A stretch of 33,600 bases of DNA from Cyanobacteria bacterium GSL.Bin1 (GCA_009909085.1 JAAANX010000145.1:1-33600); one strand, 5' to 3'; counted from the first letter of the stretch, positions 8,162-16,450 are shown. The notes: a model not told the origin generated them from the letters alone. Numbers and translations are program-made.

Positions 8162-8594
8162 TAACCAACAACAAGATTTAATTGCCAAAAATTTAATGAT
8201 CATCGGCTATAATGCCTGGGCTGGATACCTCAGCAGCGATCGCGGTGCGCTAATTTGTAGCACCAATAACCCTGCCGTTAGTATGACTGGAGAAACGTTT
8301 AACTGTCATTATGTGACTCGCTCTAATCTCACTCCTTTGCTCAATGCTTGGCTGGGTGTTCCTGATACGACAATGTTACAGCGTCACTTTACAAACAATC
8401 ATATCTTAGAAGCAGTGGATGTTTATAATCCGAAAACAGAAATTGTCTTGCTACTGGAATCAGAGGCTCAAGTAAATTTCTTTTACTTAAAAAATCTCCC
8501 CGTGACTCCCCATAGCTGTTACGAAGCCATTTGTAAACAATGGCAAGAGTTTCCCCCTTCTTCTCCGATTTCAAGTGCTAATCACCGTGCATGA
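8154..8594 (+). CDS. 146-aa protein of unknown function, paralogue of the 6271 gene
   Basis: The gene has exactly 146 codons plus stop. It aligns with the 6271 protein along its whole length: NLMIIGYNAWAGYL against NLFLIGHTAWQGYL, VYNPKTEIVLLL against EYNPTQEIILLL, and NLPVTPHSCYEAICKQWQEF against the same C-terminal block. Identity is only partial, so the pair is old. There is no signal peptide and no known motif. It follows the metE relic at once, and its ATG is provided by the heptamer array. The two paralogues therefore bracket the desaturase and dead metE behind a B12 riboswitch. Confidence 0.65.
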   Translation: MTNNQQQDLIAKNLMIIGYNAWAGYLSSDRGALICSTNNPAVSMTGETFNCHYVTRSNLTPLLNAWLGVPDTTMLQRHFTNNHILEAVDVYNPKTEIVLLLESEAQVNFFYLKNLPVTPHSCYEAICKQWQEFPPSSPISSANHRA

Positions 8595-8665
8595 GACTTT
8601 CACGCTCACACGGCTACTAGCAAAGGTTGCCTCTGTCATAGGCATCTCCCTGAAGGGAAACTTGA
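8584..8665 (-). mobile_element. Group II intron RNA fragment
   Basis: Read on the minus strand, 8620-8588 gives AGCCGTGTGAGCGTGAAAGT followed by CTCATGCACGGT. This matches the conserved stem-loop that precedes the reverse-transcriptase ORF in bacterial group II introns. The adjoining GGGAGATGCC...GAGGCAACC also looks intron-like. No reverse transcriptase is present, so it is a scrap. Confidence 0.45.
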
Positions 8666-8689
8666 CCCTTTGACTTTCGTCCCTATATA

Positions 8690-8791
8690 GCAGTACGCAA
8701 TCAGGTTAGGACGTTTGATGTGGCTGGGAGTGCGACCGTCTCGGTCGCTACTTTTCTCATGATGTCCTAACCGAAACCCGTAGCGCTATAT
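8690..8791. repeat. Nested palindromic mini-element of about 100 bp
   Basis: Three concentric inverted repeats share one centre: outer ATATAGC / GCTATAT, middle GGTTAGGAC (8704-8712) / GTCCTAACC (8764-8772), inner GCGACCG-TCT-CGGTCGC (8732-8748). The inner hairpin is shared with 2447-2463. There is no ORF. It is best read as a MITE-like repeat. Confidence 0.75.
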
Positions 8792-8796
8792 CCATT

Positions 8797-8941
8797 CAAA
8801 GAAGGGTGGAAAATCGGTTTCAAGTTAACCCATCAAGAACTTGCTGAGGCGCATTGGGAGTTCCCGCGTGACGGTCACTAGCCTTTTGAGAAGGCTAAAG
8901 CAACAAGGAGTAATTGAGCGTTTTGGTCGGAATTCTATTGT
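8797..8941 (+). pseudogene. C-terminal HTH fragment of a Crp/NtcA-family regulator, frameshifted
   Basis: One frame reads FKLTHQELAEA up to about 8850. The next frame continues IGSSRVTVTSLLRRLKQQGV, then IERFGRNSIV. Together they form the Crp-type winged-helix DNA-recognition helix. An extra base at about 8849-8851 breaks the frame, and the effector domain is absent. The fragment ends where the 3' end of cysS begins on the other strand. Confidence 0.75.
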
Positions 8942-10395
8942 CGGTGCCAGTGGGCTTCTCCGTTCCGCTGATCCACTACGACCACCCCTACCCTTGCTAG
9001 CTGATCGCGGATTTGATCAGCAGTGGCAAAGTCTCGGGCTTGTCGGGCAACTTGACGTTCCTGAATTAGGCGGCTTACCGTCACGTCATCTAGAGGCTGA
9101 TTAGTCTGCATATTATCCTCTGGTGAAGTCTCTAGACCCAGAACTTGGGCTAGATGCACTAGAGTCTGCCACTGCTGACGGAGTTGAGTTGGATTCACTT
9201 CGGTGTGACCGGCATGGATCAGACGATTGCTCTCCCTCTGGAGAGTCTTAGCTAGATCAAACATCACCGCCAGCGCTACGGGAGTATTCAGATCATCATT
9301 CATTGCAGTTTGGAACTGTTCCACTTTCGTCGCATCCAGATTGGGCTGAACAGTAGTGGACCAGCCTAGTTGAGAGCCGTAGTGGTAGCCAAAGTTAAGC
9401 CCAGCGCGGAGGGTCTGCCAACTGCTGGAAGCTGCTGTCATCGCATCTTTGGAAAAATCAAGGGACTTACGGTAGTGCCCTTGCAGTATAAACAGTCGCA
9501 CTGCCATTGGGTCTATCGACTGTGGGAACTCAGCCCACTGTCCTGTCAGCAGGTTGCGGATGGTAGTAAAATTACCTAGGGATTTCGACATTTTTTCCCC
9601 GTTCACCGTCACCATGCCATTGTGTAGCCAGTAGTGGGCTAGGGGCTTGCCGTTGACAGCTTGAGACTGGGCAATCTCATTTTCGTGGTGGGGAAACACG
9701 AGATCGCCTCCCCCACCGTGAATATCGATAGTCGTCCCCAGTCGCGCCCGAATCATCGCCGAACATTCGATGTGCCAGCCCGGTCGCCCCTGTCCCCAGG
9801 GCGAGTCCCAAGCTGGTTCATCGGGTTTAGCCCCCTTCCACAGGGTAAAGTCAATTGGGTCGGCTTTGGCGGTAGCAGCTAGATCGCGATTGCTGGTTCC
9901 AGTGTGTATCGTTTCCAATGAGCGACCCGAGAGCTTGCCATAATCTTCAAACTGCCTCACTCGATAATACACATCACCACCCGTAGCATAGGCATAGCCT
10001 TTAGCTTCGAGCTTACTAATTAGCTCGTGAATTGCCCCGATATGCTCGGTCACTCGGGGATATTCGTCGGCATCAAGCACATTAAGATGACGCATATCCT
10101 GAAAATAACGCTGAATGTAGCGCTCAGATATCGCTGCCATAGTAGTTCCTTCAGTCTTGGCTCGGTTGAGAATTTTGTCATCAATATCAGTAAAGTTCTG
10201 CACATAATGTACGCTGTAGCCCAGCCACTGCAAGTACCGTCGCAGCACATCCCACCCTACATAAGACCGAGCATGACCCAGATGGCAATCATCATAAACC
10301 GTCACTCCGCAACAGTACATGGTCACTTGACCACGAGTAATAGGGAGAAAGGGTTGCTGACGCTTGGTGAGGGTATTGTAGAGATTGAGAGACAT
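8935..10395 (-). CDS. cysS: Cysteinyl-tRNA synthetase, Zur-box-controlled copy
   Basis: 486 aa from ATG 10395; a TTG six bases upstream is a weaker start. Class I signatures are HLGH near residue 38 and KMSKS near 270. Zinc ligands expected from the family are present: the Cys in MYCCGVTVYD (residue 29), the Cys in GWHIECSAM, and the His and Glu in VFPHHENEIAQ. It charges tRNA-Cys in the cytoplasm. A perfect Zur-like palindrome lies 11 bp upstream of the start, so expression is probably derepressed when zinc is low. Zur-controlled second copies of CysRS and other zinc enzymes are known from COG0523 gene neighbourhoods. Whether this is the only cysS of the genome cannot be seen here. Confidence 0.92.
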   Translation of the reverse strand: MSLNLYNTLTKRQQPFLPITRGQVTMYCCGVTVYDDCHLGHARSYVGWDVLRRYLQWLGYSVHYVQNFTDIDDKILNRAKTEGTTMAAISERYIQRYFQDMRHLNVLDADEYPRVTEHIGAIHELISKLEAKGYAYATGGDVYYRVRQFEDYGKLSGRSLETIHTGTSNRDLAATAKADPIDFTLWKGAKPDEPAWDSPWGQGRPGWHIECSAMIRARLGTTIDIHGGGGDLVFPHHENEIAQSQAVNGKPLAHYWLHNGMVTVNGEKMSKSLGNFTTIRNLLTGQWAEFPQSIDPMAVRLFILQGHYRKSLDFSKDAMTAASSSWQTLRAGLNFGYHYGSQLGWSTTVQPNLDATKVEQFQTAMNDDLNTPVALAVMFDLAKTLQRESNRLIHAGHTEVNPTQLRQQWQTLVHLAQVLGLETSPEDNMQTNQPLDDVTVSRLIQERQVARQARDFATADQIRDQLARVGVVVVDQRNGEAHWHRQ

Positions 10396-10405
10396 GAACA
10401 AAACT

Positions 10406-10420
10406 TGATAATGATTATCA
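10406..10420 (-). promoter_or_regulatory. Zur-like operator of cysS
   Basis: TGATAATGATTATCA, a perfect 15-bp palindrome around a central base, 11 bp upstream of the cysS ATG. Six close variants precede other genes in this window, mostly for zinc-related functions. The sequence alone cannot separate Zur from Fur; the gene content favours Zur. Confidence 0.82.
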
Positions 10421-10428
10421 TTCTTATT

Positions 10429-10533
10429 TTAACACGGGGTAATTTCTAAATATTCTTGCAGAACGTCTAACGAATGATGACCCGAGATCTTTTGAACGAC
10501 TCGCAATGGAATTCCGGCATTACTCATTTCAAC
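10429..10533 (-). pseudogene. C-terminal fragment of a tyrosine recombinase (phage integrase family)
   Basis: The minus-strand frame reads VEMSNAGIPLRVVQKISGHH and then SLDVLQEYLEITPC before a stop. It contains the GH box and the nucleophile tyrosine in the QEYLE context of tyrosine recombinases. Everything upstream of this tail is missing. The stop codon lies 8 bp from the cysS operator, and selO ends about 30 bp away on the other side. Confidence 0.75.
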
Positions 10534-10564
10534 AAACCTAATTCCAACTTTTCAGTTTTTATAA

Positions 10565-12268
10565 TCAAGATGAACAGCTATAGTGCGACACGCCACCAAC
10601 ATCAGAAAACGCGCTAGGTCTTAGACGATAGTATTTATTTTCTACTTCTTGTGATTGCTCATCATAGGGATAGCTGAGTACTTCTTGCAACTCTTTAATT
10701 AAAGTGTAGTCACCCTGCATGGCTTGTTGGTAGGCGGGAACAATCAACCACTCTCGCCATGTATATTTTGGGTTAGTCTGTTTCATCTTTTTTGATATCT
10801 CAGCCAAATTGCCGTCGTTAATGACGAGGTCACGCCAGCTTTTTAGCCAGGATTGCCACTGTTCATCAAGTTGCTGTGAAGTTTCAACATAGAAGCTCTT
10901 TTTCAATGCTGAGACATCGTCTGGTATATGAGACAACTCGCGGAAGAAAATGGTGTAATCCACATCTGAGTGGGTCATTAACTGCATTAATGTCTTAAAT
11001 AGCTCCGGATTAAATTCAGTCAAGCCAAGTTTAGCTGCCCACATGTTTTGAATTTGTGTTTGCATGGCTTCTGCAAAGCCACGACCGACTTGGTCAAACT
11101 GTTCTAACGCTTCAGCATCTTCTGTCAGTAACGGTCTCACCGCTTTCCAAAACATATAATAGTTTGTTTCTGCGGCCCTTGGCTGATTGATGAATGCAAA
11201 GTGTTTGCCGCCGCCAGTCCAAGGTTGAAACCAAGGGTCAAAAATTTCACAAAACCCAAAAGGCCCATAGTCTAGGGTAAAGCCACCAGCGGCGCAGTTA
11301 TCACTATTAAAATTACCCTGGCAATAACCAACACGTAGCCAATTAGCCACCAGTGAAGTAAAACGCTGGCGAAATAGCTTAGCCAACTCAACCAATTGCT
11401 CTGCAAAACCAAGGCTTTGATTAATGTCGCTTTTGTATTCTCGCTCAATTAAATGCGACACTATCATCCTCAACTCTTCTAATGCTTTTGGATGAGCATT
11501 GCTGCGAGTGCGGCGGGCAAATAACTCTAGCTGACCAACGCGCAAAAAGGAGGGTGCAACGCGAGTTGAAATGGCCACAGGCTCGTCCATCAAAATATCA
11601 GGGTTAATGGAGTAGGAGTCTTGAGAATACCAAGGCCGGGTCACGGTCTCAGATTGAGAAACATATAGTGTCAAAGAGCGCGATGTTGGAACACCTAAAG
11701 CCTGCATATAGTCTTGCGCTAGAAACTCACGCACACTTGAACGTAGGACGGCGCGCCCGTCGCCACCACGGCAATAAGGCGTTGGGCCACCCCCTTTCAA
11801 TTGCATTTCCCAGCGCTGACCATTGATGATTCCTTCAAATACAGATATCGCCCGACCATCGCCATAACCATTACCCGTAGCAAATGGACACTGTTGGGTA
11901 TATTCGGTGCCATAAATCGACAGGGCATAGCCAGTTGCCCAGCCAACTGGTCGCATCGGCTCACTCGCAGCAGAGAGATCACCCGAAAATAACTGCCGAA
12001 ATTGTTTATTAAACGCCAGCTCGTCGCTCAACCCAAGTTCTTCAAAGAAAGTGCTGCTATGGGCTACATATTGCGGTTCTGCAAGCGGCGTGGGTGTCAC
12101 CGGTACAAAATGACCCGAAAAAACCTGGCGGGCCTGGTGATCATCACCATCGACCGTGGCATTAGGGTCGGCATTTAAGGTGTCCATCAGAGAGTAATTC
12201 GCCAATTGCACAAACTCATCAAATGTCGTTACGCAAGGTTCAGCAGAGAGTTTAGATGGATATGACAT
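10565..12268 (-). CDS. selO: SelO/YdiU protein AMPylase
   Basis: 567 aa from ATG 12268; a GTG at 12280 is possible. It has the pseudokinase SelO pattern: [20 protein letters not shown] near residue 105, [20 protein letters not shown] (Lys and the glycine/arginine-rich loop), [11 protein letters not shown], then [14 protein letters not shown] and DYGPFGFCE. The C-terminus ends CSS, matching the position of selenocysteine in animal SelO. The family transfers AMP to Ser/Thr/Tyr of redox-related proteins. HIP1 octamers are absent in this gene, and it is bordered by an integrase scrap and a TnpB element, which suggests acquisition by transfer. Confidence 0.88.
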   Translation of the reverse strand: MSYPSKLSAEPCVTTFDEFVQLANYSLMDTLNADPNATVDGDDHQARQVFSGHFVPVTPTPLAEPQYVAHSSTFFEELGLSDELAFNKQFRQLFSGDLSAASEPMRPVGWATGYALSIYGTEYTQQCPFATGNGYGDGRAISVFEGIINGQRWEMQLKGGGPTPYCRGGDGRAVLRSSVREFLAQDYMQALGVPTSRSLTLYVSQSETVTRPWYSQDSYSINPDILMDEPVAISTRVAPSFLRVGQLELFARRTRSNAHPKALEELRMIVSHLIEREYKSDINQSLGFAEQLVELAKLFRQRFTSLVANWLRVGYCQGNFNSDNCAAGGFTLDYGPFGFCEIFDPWFQPWTGGGKHFAFINQPRAAETNYYMFWKAVRPLLTEDAEALEQFDQVGRGFAEAMQTQIQNMWAAKLGLTEFNPELFKTLMQLMTHSDVDYTIFFRELSHIPDDVSALKKSFYVETSQQLDEQWQSWLKSWRDLVINDGNLAEISKKMKQTNPKYTWREWLIVPAYQQAMQGDYTLIKELQEVLSYPYDEQSQEVENKYYRLRPSAFSDVGGVSHYSCSS

Positions 12269-12326
12269 TGTTGTTAGCACCCGTATTGTCGGGAAAGATT
12301 CAGTTTAATTGAGGAGGTTATAGAGA

Positions 12327-12524
12327 TTATTTATAGAGGCTAGCATATTCAATGTAGAACTCATCGGCTCTCTCGCAAGCGACCCCGGCGCCGCGAGCTT
12401 GGTGGTGCGACACAGGTTCGGCATGGGCTGCTTCGTGTTCATGCTCATCGCTCGTGTGCTCGTGCTCACGGATTTGGCCCTCTTGCCGAGCGATCTGCGC
12501 TTCGTGAGCGGCACTATATGACAC
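12327..12524 (-). CDS. Possible 65-aa His/Glu-rich ORF (fragment)
   Basis: A GC-rich minus-strand frame encodes REHEHTSDEHEHEAAHAE-type His/Glu repeats followed by a normal-looking C-terminus ADEFYIEYASLYK. The His-rich part could bind metal. An overlapping frame (12305-12514) is also open, so coding is uncertain. It may be the tail of a metal-binding protein that travelled with selO. Confidence 0.25.
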   Translation of the reverse strand: MSYSAAHEAQIARQEGQIREHEHTSDEHEHEAAHAEPVSHHQARGAGVACERADEFYIEYASLYK

Positions 12525-12721
12525 TATGATTATTTAATCGTTGCCATACACCACCCTTTTTATAGAGAGTCGCCGCAAAACCAAGCGTCTTTAGACCTTG
12601 GATATAAGGTGAGGATGAGTTGAGGGATTCGATATCCCGTAGGACAAAGTCCGTGCGAAGCAAACGAACAAACTCAATTCGTTTGTGATATAATTATACC
12701 ATACCATAACAACTTTGATAA

Positions 12722-13882
12722 ATGTTGAAAGCGTATAAATACAGAATCTATCCAAATCAAGAGCAACAAGTCTTGCTTGCCAAGTCTTTTGGCTCTTGTC
12801 GATTCTTTTTTAATTACGCACTCAATTTAACATCTCAAACTTACAAAGAAACGGGAAAAGGATTAAGTCGAAATGAAATCATTAATCTTCTCCCCGCGCT
12901 AAAGAAAGAATATGAGTGGTTGAAAGAACCTCCTTCACAGGCTCTTCAACAAGTCGCTCTTAATTTGTCAAGTGCCTTTCTCAACTTCTTTGAAGGTCGA
13001 GGAAGGTATCCTCGGTTTAAGAAAAAACAGAATCGTCAATCAATCCGACTTCCTCAAGGTTGTAAGTTAGAGGATGACTATATTAGACTTCCCAAAATTG
13101 GAAAAGTTTTCTGTAAAATTTCTCGTCAACCAACAGGAAAGTTAAAATCTGTAACTGTTTCTCAAACTCCATCAGGTCAGTATTACGCTAGTTGCTTGTT
13201 TGACAATGGTGCAGAGAATCCAAAACCAAGTATTGAAGGAAAAGTAGTTGGAATTGATTTGGGAATTTCTGATTTTGCTATTACCAGCGATGGCTCTAAA
13301 CATGGTAGTCCTAGTTACTATCGTAAGCACGAGCAAAAACTAAGTAAAAAACAGAAAGAACTAAGTCGTAAACAGAAAGGTTCTAATAACCGCAGAAAGG
13401 CACGAGTCAAAGTAGCTAGAGTCCACGAGAAAATAACAAGATGCCGTGAAGATTTCCTCCACAAACTAAGCCGTAATTTAGTTGACGATAACCAAGTCTG
13501 CGTGGTAGAAAATTTAGCGGTTAAAAACATGGTTAAAAACCCTAAACTAGCTAAATCAATTAGCGATGCTGGTTGGGGGCAATTTCTAACCATGCTCAAA
13601 TATAAGTGCGAGTGGGAAGGGAAAACCTATGTCGAGGTTGACCGTTTCTTCCCTAGCTCTAAAACTTGTCATCACTGCTTGCATCAAGTGGACTCACTAC
13701 CTCTGGAAATTAGACATTGGGAATGTCCAAGCTGCGGAACTCAACACAACAGGGATATTAACGCAGCGAAAAACATTCGAGATGAAGGATTACGGATTTT
13801 GGCGGTGGGGCGCATCGCTACAGCTTCTGGACAGAGAGTAAGACCAGCTAAAGGCACTGCTTTTAGTGGCATCGCTGGATGA
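12722..13882 (+). CDS. tnpB: TnpB, RNA-guided RuvC nuclease of IS200/IS605 elements
   Basis: 386 aa, full length. The N-terminal helix-turn-helix-like region begins MLKAYKYRIYPNQEQQ. The RuvC triad is intact: D in VVGIDLGISDFAI (about residue 180), E in VCVVENLAVKNM (about 262) and D in HNRDINAAKN (about 346). A zinc ribbon lies between (C-x2-C in KTCHHC and C-x2-C in ECPSCG). Related TnpB proteins are guided by an RNA made from the element's 3' end and cut target DNA, which helps keep the element. No transposase TnpA is present, so movement would need a partner in trans. Confidence 0.92.
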   Translation: MLKAYKYRIYPNQEQQVLLAKSFGSCRFFFNYALNLTSQTYKETGKGLSRNEIINLLPALKKEYEWLKEPPSQALQQVALNLSSAFLNFFEGRGRYPRFKKKQNRQSIRLPQGCKLEDDYIRLPKIGKVFCKISRQPTGKLKSVTVSQTPSGQYYASCLFDNGAENPKPSIEGKVVGIDLGISDFAITSDGSKHGSPSYYRKHEQKLSKKQKELSRKQKGSNNRRKARVKVARVHEKITRCREDFLHKLSRNLVDDNQVCVVENLAVKNMVKNPKLAKSISDAGWGQFLTMLKYKCEWEGKTYVEVDRFFPSSKTCHHCLHQVDSLPLEIRHWECPSCGTQHNRDINAAKNIRDEGLRILAVGRIATASGQRVRPAKGTAFSGIAG

Positions 13883-13925
13883 AGGAAGAATCCCACGTGC
13901 TTTCAGCCGTGGGAGTCGTCAAGCT
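13780..13925 (+). ncRNA. Probable omega-RNA (reRNA) region of the tnpB element
   Basis: In characterised TnpB systems the guide scaffold overlaps the 3' end of tnpB and runs to the right end. Here the region includes the GGCGGTGGGGCGCATCGC segment and the terminal hairpin at 13892-13913. The guide would be read from bases just after about 13925. The MITE at 24265-24613 keeps a comparable segment (GGGTGGGGCGCACCC) and right-end hairpin. The call rests on position and family knowledge. Confidence 0.45.
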
Positions 13926-13971
13926 AAATTGCCCCAAATCGCAGGTTCGCTACTTTAGGACTAACAACTAG

Positions 13972-16329
13972 CTATTTGGAGGCCGTAGCACGAAGTTTTA
14001 CTGCGGTCTCGACCATGTTGGTGAGCGAAGGCTTCACTTCCGACCATTGACGGGTCTTGAGGCCACAATCTGGGTTGACCCAGAGGTTCTTACGGAGGAT
14101 CACGGCTTCCGCTTTTGACATGAGGTTACTCATTTCATCGGTGGCAGGGATCCGTGGTGAGTGGATATCATAGACCCCTGGACCAATCTCATTGGGATAC
14201 TTGAAGTCCACAAAGGCATCGAGCAACTCCATATTTGAGCGCGAGGTTTCAATCGTGATGACATCGGCATCCAGAGCGGCGATGGAGTCAATAATGTCGT
14301 TGAACTCGGAGTAGCACATGTGAGTGTGGATCTGGGTATCATCCTTCACGCCACAGGCACTGAGGTGAAAACCCTTCACCGCCCAGTCGAGATAGTGATC
14401 CCACTCGCTCCGGCGTAGGGGCAGACCTTCGCGGAAGGCTGGTTCATCGATCTGGATGGCGGCGATTCCGGCGGATTCGAGGTCCACTACTTCATCGCGA
14501 ATGGCCAGGGCGATCTGATGGGCGGTGACAGAGCGCGGCTGGTCGTCGCGCACGAAGCTCCACTGGAGGATCGTAACTGGGCCGGTGAGCATCCCCTTCA
14601 TCGGGCGATCGGTCAGGGATTGGGCATACTCAGACCAGTAAACCGTCATGGGCTTGGAACGGCTGACATCGCCAAAAACAATCGGCGGCTTCACGTAGCG
14701 AGTACCAAAGCTCTGCACCCAGCCGTTGCTGGTAAAGGCAAAGCCTTCGAGATTTTCGCCAAAGTATTCCACCATGTCATTGCGCTCGAACTCGCCGTGA
14801 ACGGGCATATCGACTCCGATCTCGTCCTGGAAAGCAACGCATTTGGCAATTTCTTCCTTCAGGAACTTGTCATAGTCCGCATCGCTGAGCTTCCCTTTTT
14901 TCCACTGGGCGCGTGCTTGGCGTACTTCTTTGGTCTGCGGGAACGAGCCGATGGTTGTGGTCGGGAATTCTGGCAGATTCAGCTTGGCTCGCTGCTTGGG
15001 TTGGCGTTCGGCAAAGACCGAGGCGCGATCGAAATCGCTGGGCTTAACTTCAGCAAGGCGCTTTTGCACGGCATCATTGTGGATACGCTTGCTGGACTTC
15101 CGGGATGCAGCGGCGGCACGGTTGGCTTCAAGGGCCTCCGCACTGCCAACCTCATCGAGAAGCTGCCGGAGTTCGGTGACTTCCGTGAGTTTTTCGTCGG
15201 CAAAAGCCAGCCAATTTTTTAGCTCGTCATCGAGCTTTCGTTCGTTTTGCAGGGTAACGGGCGAATGCAGAAGTGAGCAGCTAGGTGCGACCCAGAGCCG
15301 ATCCGCACCAACAGCGGCCTTGGCCTTCTGCAAAACGTTTAGTGAAGCATCGTAATCATTTTTCCAGATATTGCGGCCTTCGACGATGCCTGCAGAGAGA
15401 ATTTTGTTTTGTGGGAAGGTTGCCAGAACAGTGTCGAGATCTTCCGAACCCCGCACGAAGTCAAAGTGCAAGGCATCAACGGGCAGCGCCAGGTAGTCGT
15501 CAAGATTATCTCTCACGCCACCGAAATAGGTGGTGACGAGCAACTTCGCTGAGCCTTTGGCCTTGGAGAGGCCATCATATGCCGCCTTCAAAGCATCACG
15601 CTGGCGATCGCTCAGATCGGTGGAAACAATCGGTTCGTCAAGCTGTATCCACTCCGCCCCTGAGGCTGCAAGCTTACCGATAATCTCTTCATAGACGGAG
15701 ACAAGGTTATCGAGGAGGGTCAACGGCTCAAAGTCCGGGTTTTTAGAATCCTGCACCTTGCCTAGGGAGAGATAAGTTACGGGGCCGACAAGCACCGGCT
15801 TCGGGTTAATCCCCAGCGCCTTGGCTTCCGCAAATTCATCGAAGACTTTGGTATTGCTAAGAGAAAACGTTGTGTCCGCCCGAAACTCAGGCACAATGAA
15901 GTGGTAGTTCGTGTCGAACCATTTTGTCATCTCACTGGCGAACGTGGAAACCTTGCCCGTTTGGCAGTCCTTCTCGTCTTCAACCAAAGAAGCACCGCCC
16001 TGGGTACCACGAGCGATGGTGAAAGCGGTGTTAATATCCGTCTGCCCGCCTTGCCATTGGAAGCGCGGCGGCACATTGCCAAGCAGGCAGCTCATGTCGA
16101 GCACTTGGTCGTAAAAGGAGAAGTCGTTGACCGGGATGAGATCGATGCCGGCAGCCTGTTGCTTCTTCCAGTTGGTTTCACGCAAAGTCTTCCCTGTAGC
16201 GAGCAGCTCGGAAAGAGGCAGGTCGCCTTTCCAGTAGGCTTCCGTCGCCTTTTTCAATTCACGCTTGGCTCCGATGCGAGGGTATCCCAGCGAATGTGTT
16301 TTGATTGTGGTCTTATTACCTTTACTCAT
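13972..16329 (-). CDS. metE: Cobalamin-independent methionine synthase
   Basis: 785 aa, full length for MetE. The N-terminal duplicated barrel begins HSLGYPRIGAKRELKKATEA. The C-terminal catalytic domain begins near LPEFPTTTIGSFPQT. The zinc ligands are in HTHMCYSEF (His and Cys, about residue 660) and in NPDCGLKTR (Cys, about 745). It methylates homocysteine from methyltetrahydrofolate-polyglutamate. It is divergent from a MetR-type regulator 150 bp away, an arrangement common in proteobacteria. Base composition is visibly GC-richer than its neighbours. It probably arrived by transfer and could replace the dead resident metE at 7.6 kb. It needs zinc, which is notable beside a zinc-starvation island. 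Confidence 0.95.
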   Translation of the reverse strand: MSKGNKTTIKTHSLGYPRIGAKRELKKATEAYWKGDLPLSELLATGKTLRETNWKKQQAAGIDLIPVNDFSFYDQVLDMSCLLGNVPPRFQWQGGQTDINTAFTIARGTQGGASLVEDEKDCQTGKVSTFASEMTKWFDTNYHFIVPEFRADTTFSLSNTKVFDEFAEAKALGINPKPVLVGPVTYLSLGKVQDSKNPDFEPLTLLDNLVSVYEEIIGKLAASGAEWIQLDEPIVSTDLSDRQRDALKAAYDGLSKAKGSAKLLVTTYFGGVRDNLDDYLALPVDALHFDFVRGSEDLDTVLATFPQNKILSAGIVEGRNIWKNDYDASLNVLQKAKAAVGADRLWVAPSCSLLHSPVTLQNERKLDDELKNWLAFADEKLTEVTELRQLLDEVGSAEALEANRAAAASRKSSKRIHNDAVQKRLAEVKPSDFDRASVFAERQPKQRAKLNLPEFPTTTIGSFPQTKEVRQARAQWKKGKLSDADYDKFLKEEIAKCVAFQDEIGVDMPVHGEFERNDMVEYFGENLEGFAFTSNGWVQSFGTRYVKPPIVFGDVSRSKPMTVYWSEYAQSLTDRPMKGMLTGPVTILQWSFVRDDQPRSVTAHQIALAIRDEVVDLESAGIAAIQIDEPAFREGLPLRRSEWDHYLDWAVKGFHLSACGVKDDTQIHTHMCYSEFNDIIDSIAALDADVITIETSRSNMELLDAFVDFKYPNEIGPGVYDIHSPRIPATDEMSNLMSKAEAVILRKNLWVNPDCGLKTRQWSEVKPSLTNMVETAVKLRATASK

Positions 16330-16335
16330 AGAACT

Positions 16336-16380
16336 TAGCTCCGATGTGAGGGTATTCCAGCAAATTTGTTTTGCTGTTTT
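16336..16380 (-). repeat. Partial tandem duplicate of the metE 5' end
   Basis: The stretch around CTCCGATGTGAGGGTATTCC repeats metE codons 12-22 (16266-16310) at an offset of exactly 70 bp, with several mismatches. It lies upstream of the metE ATG and is not in frame with it. Confidence 0.75.
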
Positions 16381-16425
16381 CTTTGTTGCTTATGGGCATA
16401 AAAATTACGATACCAGTCTTGACCG

Positions 16426-16450
16426 ATGAATAAAAATGGTATTTACTCAT
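16426..16450. promoter_or_regulatory. Candidate MetR/LysR operator in the metE-metR gap
   Basis: ATGAATAAA and TTTACTCAT form an inverted repeat (8 of 9 pairs) around 7 bases, of the T-N11-A LysR type. It lies between the divergent genes. Its presence argues against the earliest in-frame ATG of metR at 16436. Confidence 0.45.

Larger units (their letters stand above)
12568..13925 (+). mobile_element. Stand-alone tnpB element (IS200/IS605 superfamily, IS1341-like)
   Basis: The left end starts near AGTCGCCGCA (12568-12577) with the hairpin CCAAG...CTTGG at 12581-12601. The right end carries the hairpin CCCACG...CGTGGG at 13892-13913 followed by AGTCGTCAA. There is no tnpA. The same end architecture, with compensatory base changes in both stems, is found in the 24265-24613 element. 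Such elements move without target duplications, so exact edges are approximate. Confidence 0.8.

Noticed and set aside
8841-9104. 87-codon frame starting with the HTH fragment
   Set aside because: Only its first 33 or so codons are the Crp-type fragment. The rest is cysS read on the wrong strand.
10027-10449. 140-codon plus-strand frame over the cysS 5' end and its operator
   Set aside because: It is antisense to conserved CysRS residues and runs through the Zur-like palindrome.
12305-12514. Alternative 69-codon minus frame over the His-rich ORF
   Set aside because: Ser/Arg-rich composition typical of an out-of-frame reading of GC-rich DNA. The His-rich frame is the more protein-like of the two, though also doubtful.
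14518-15222. Long 234-codon plus-strand frame opposite metE
   Set aside because: It is the antisense shadow of a GC-rich, clearly conserved metE. Its translation has no recognisable domain.
15901-16338. 145-codon plus-strand frame opposite the metE 5' end
   Set aside because: Again antisense to conserved MetE codons, with no ribosome site or motif.
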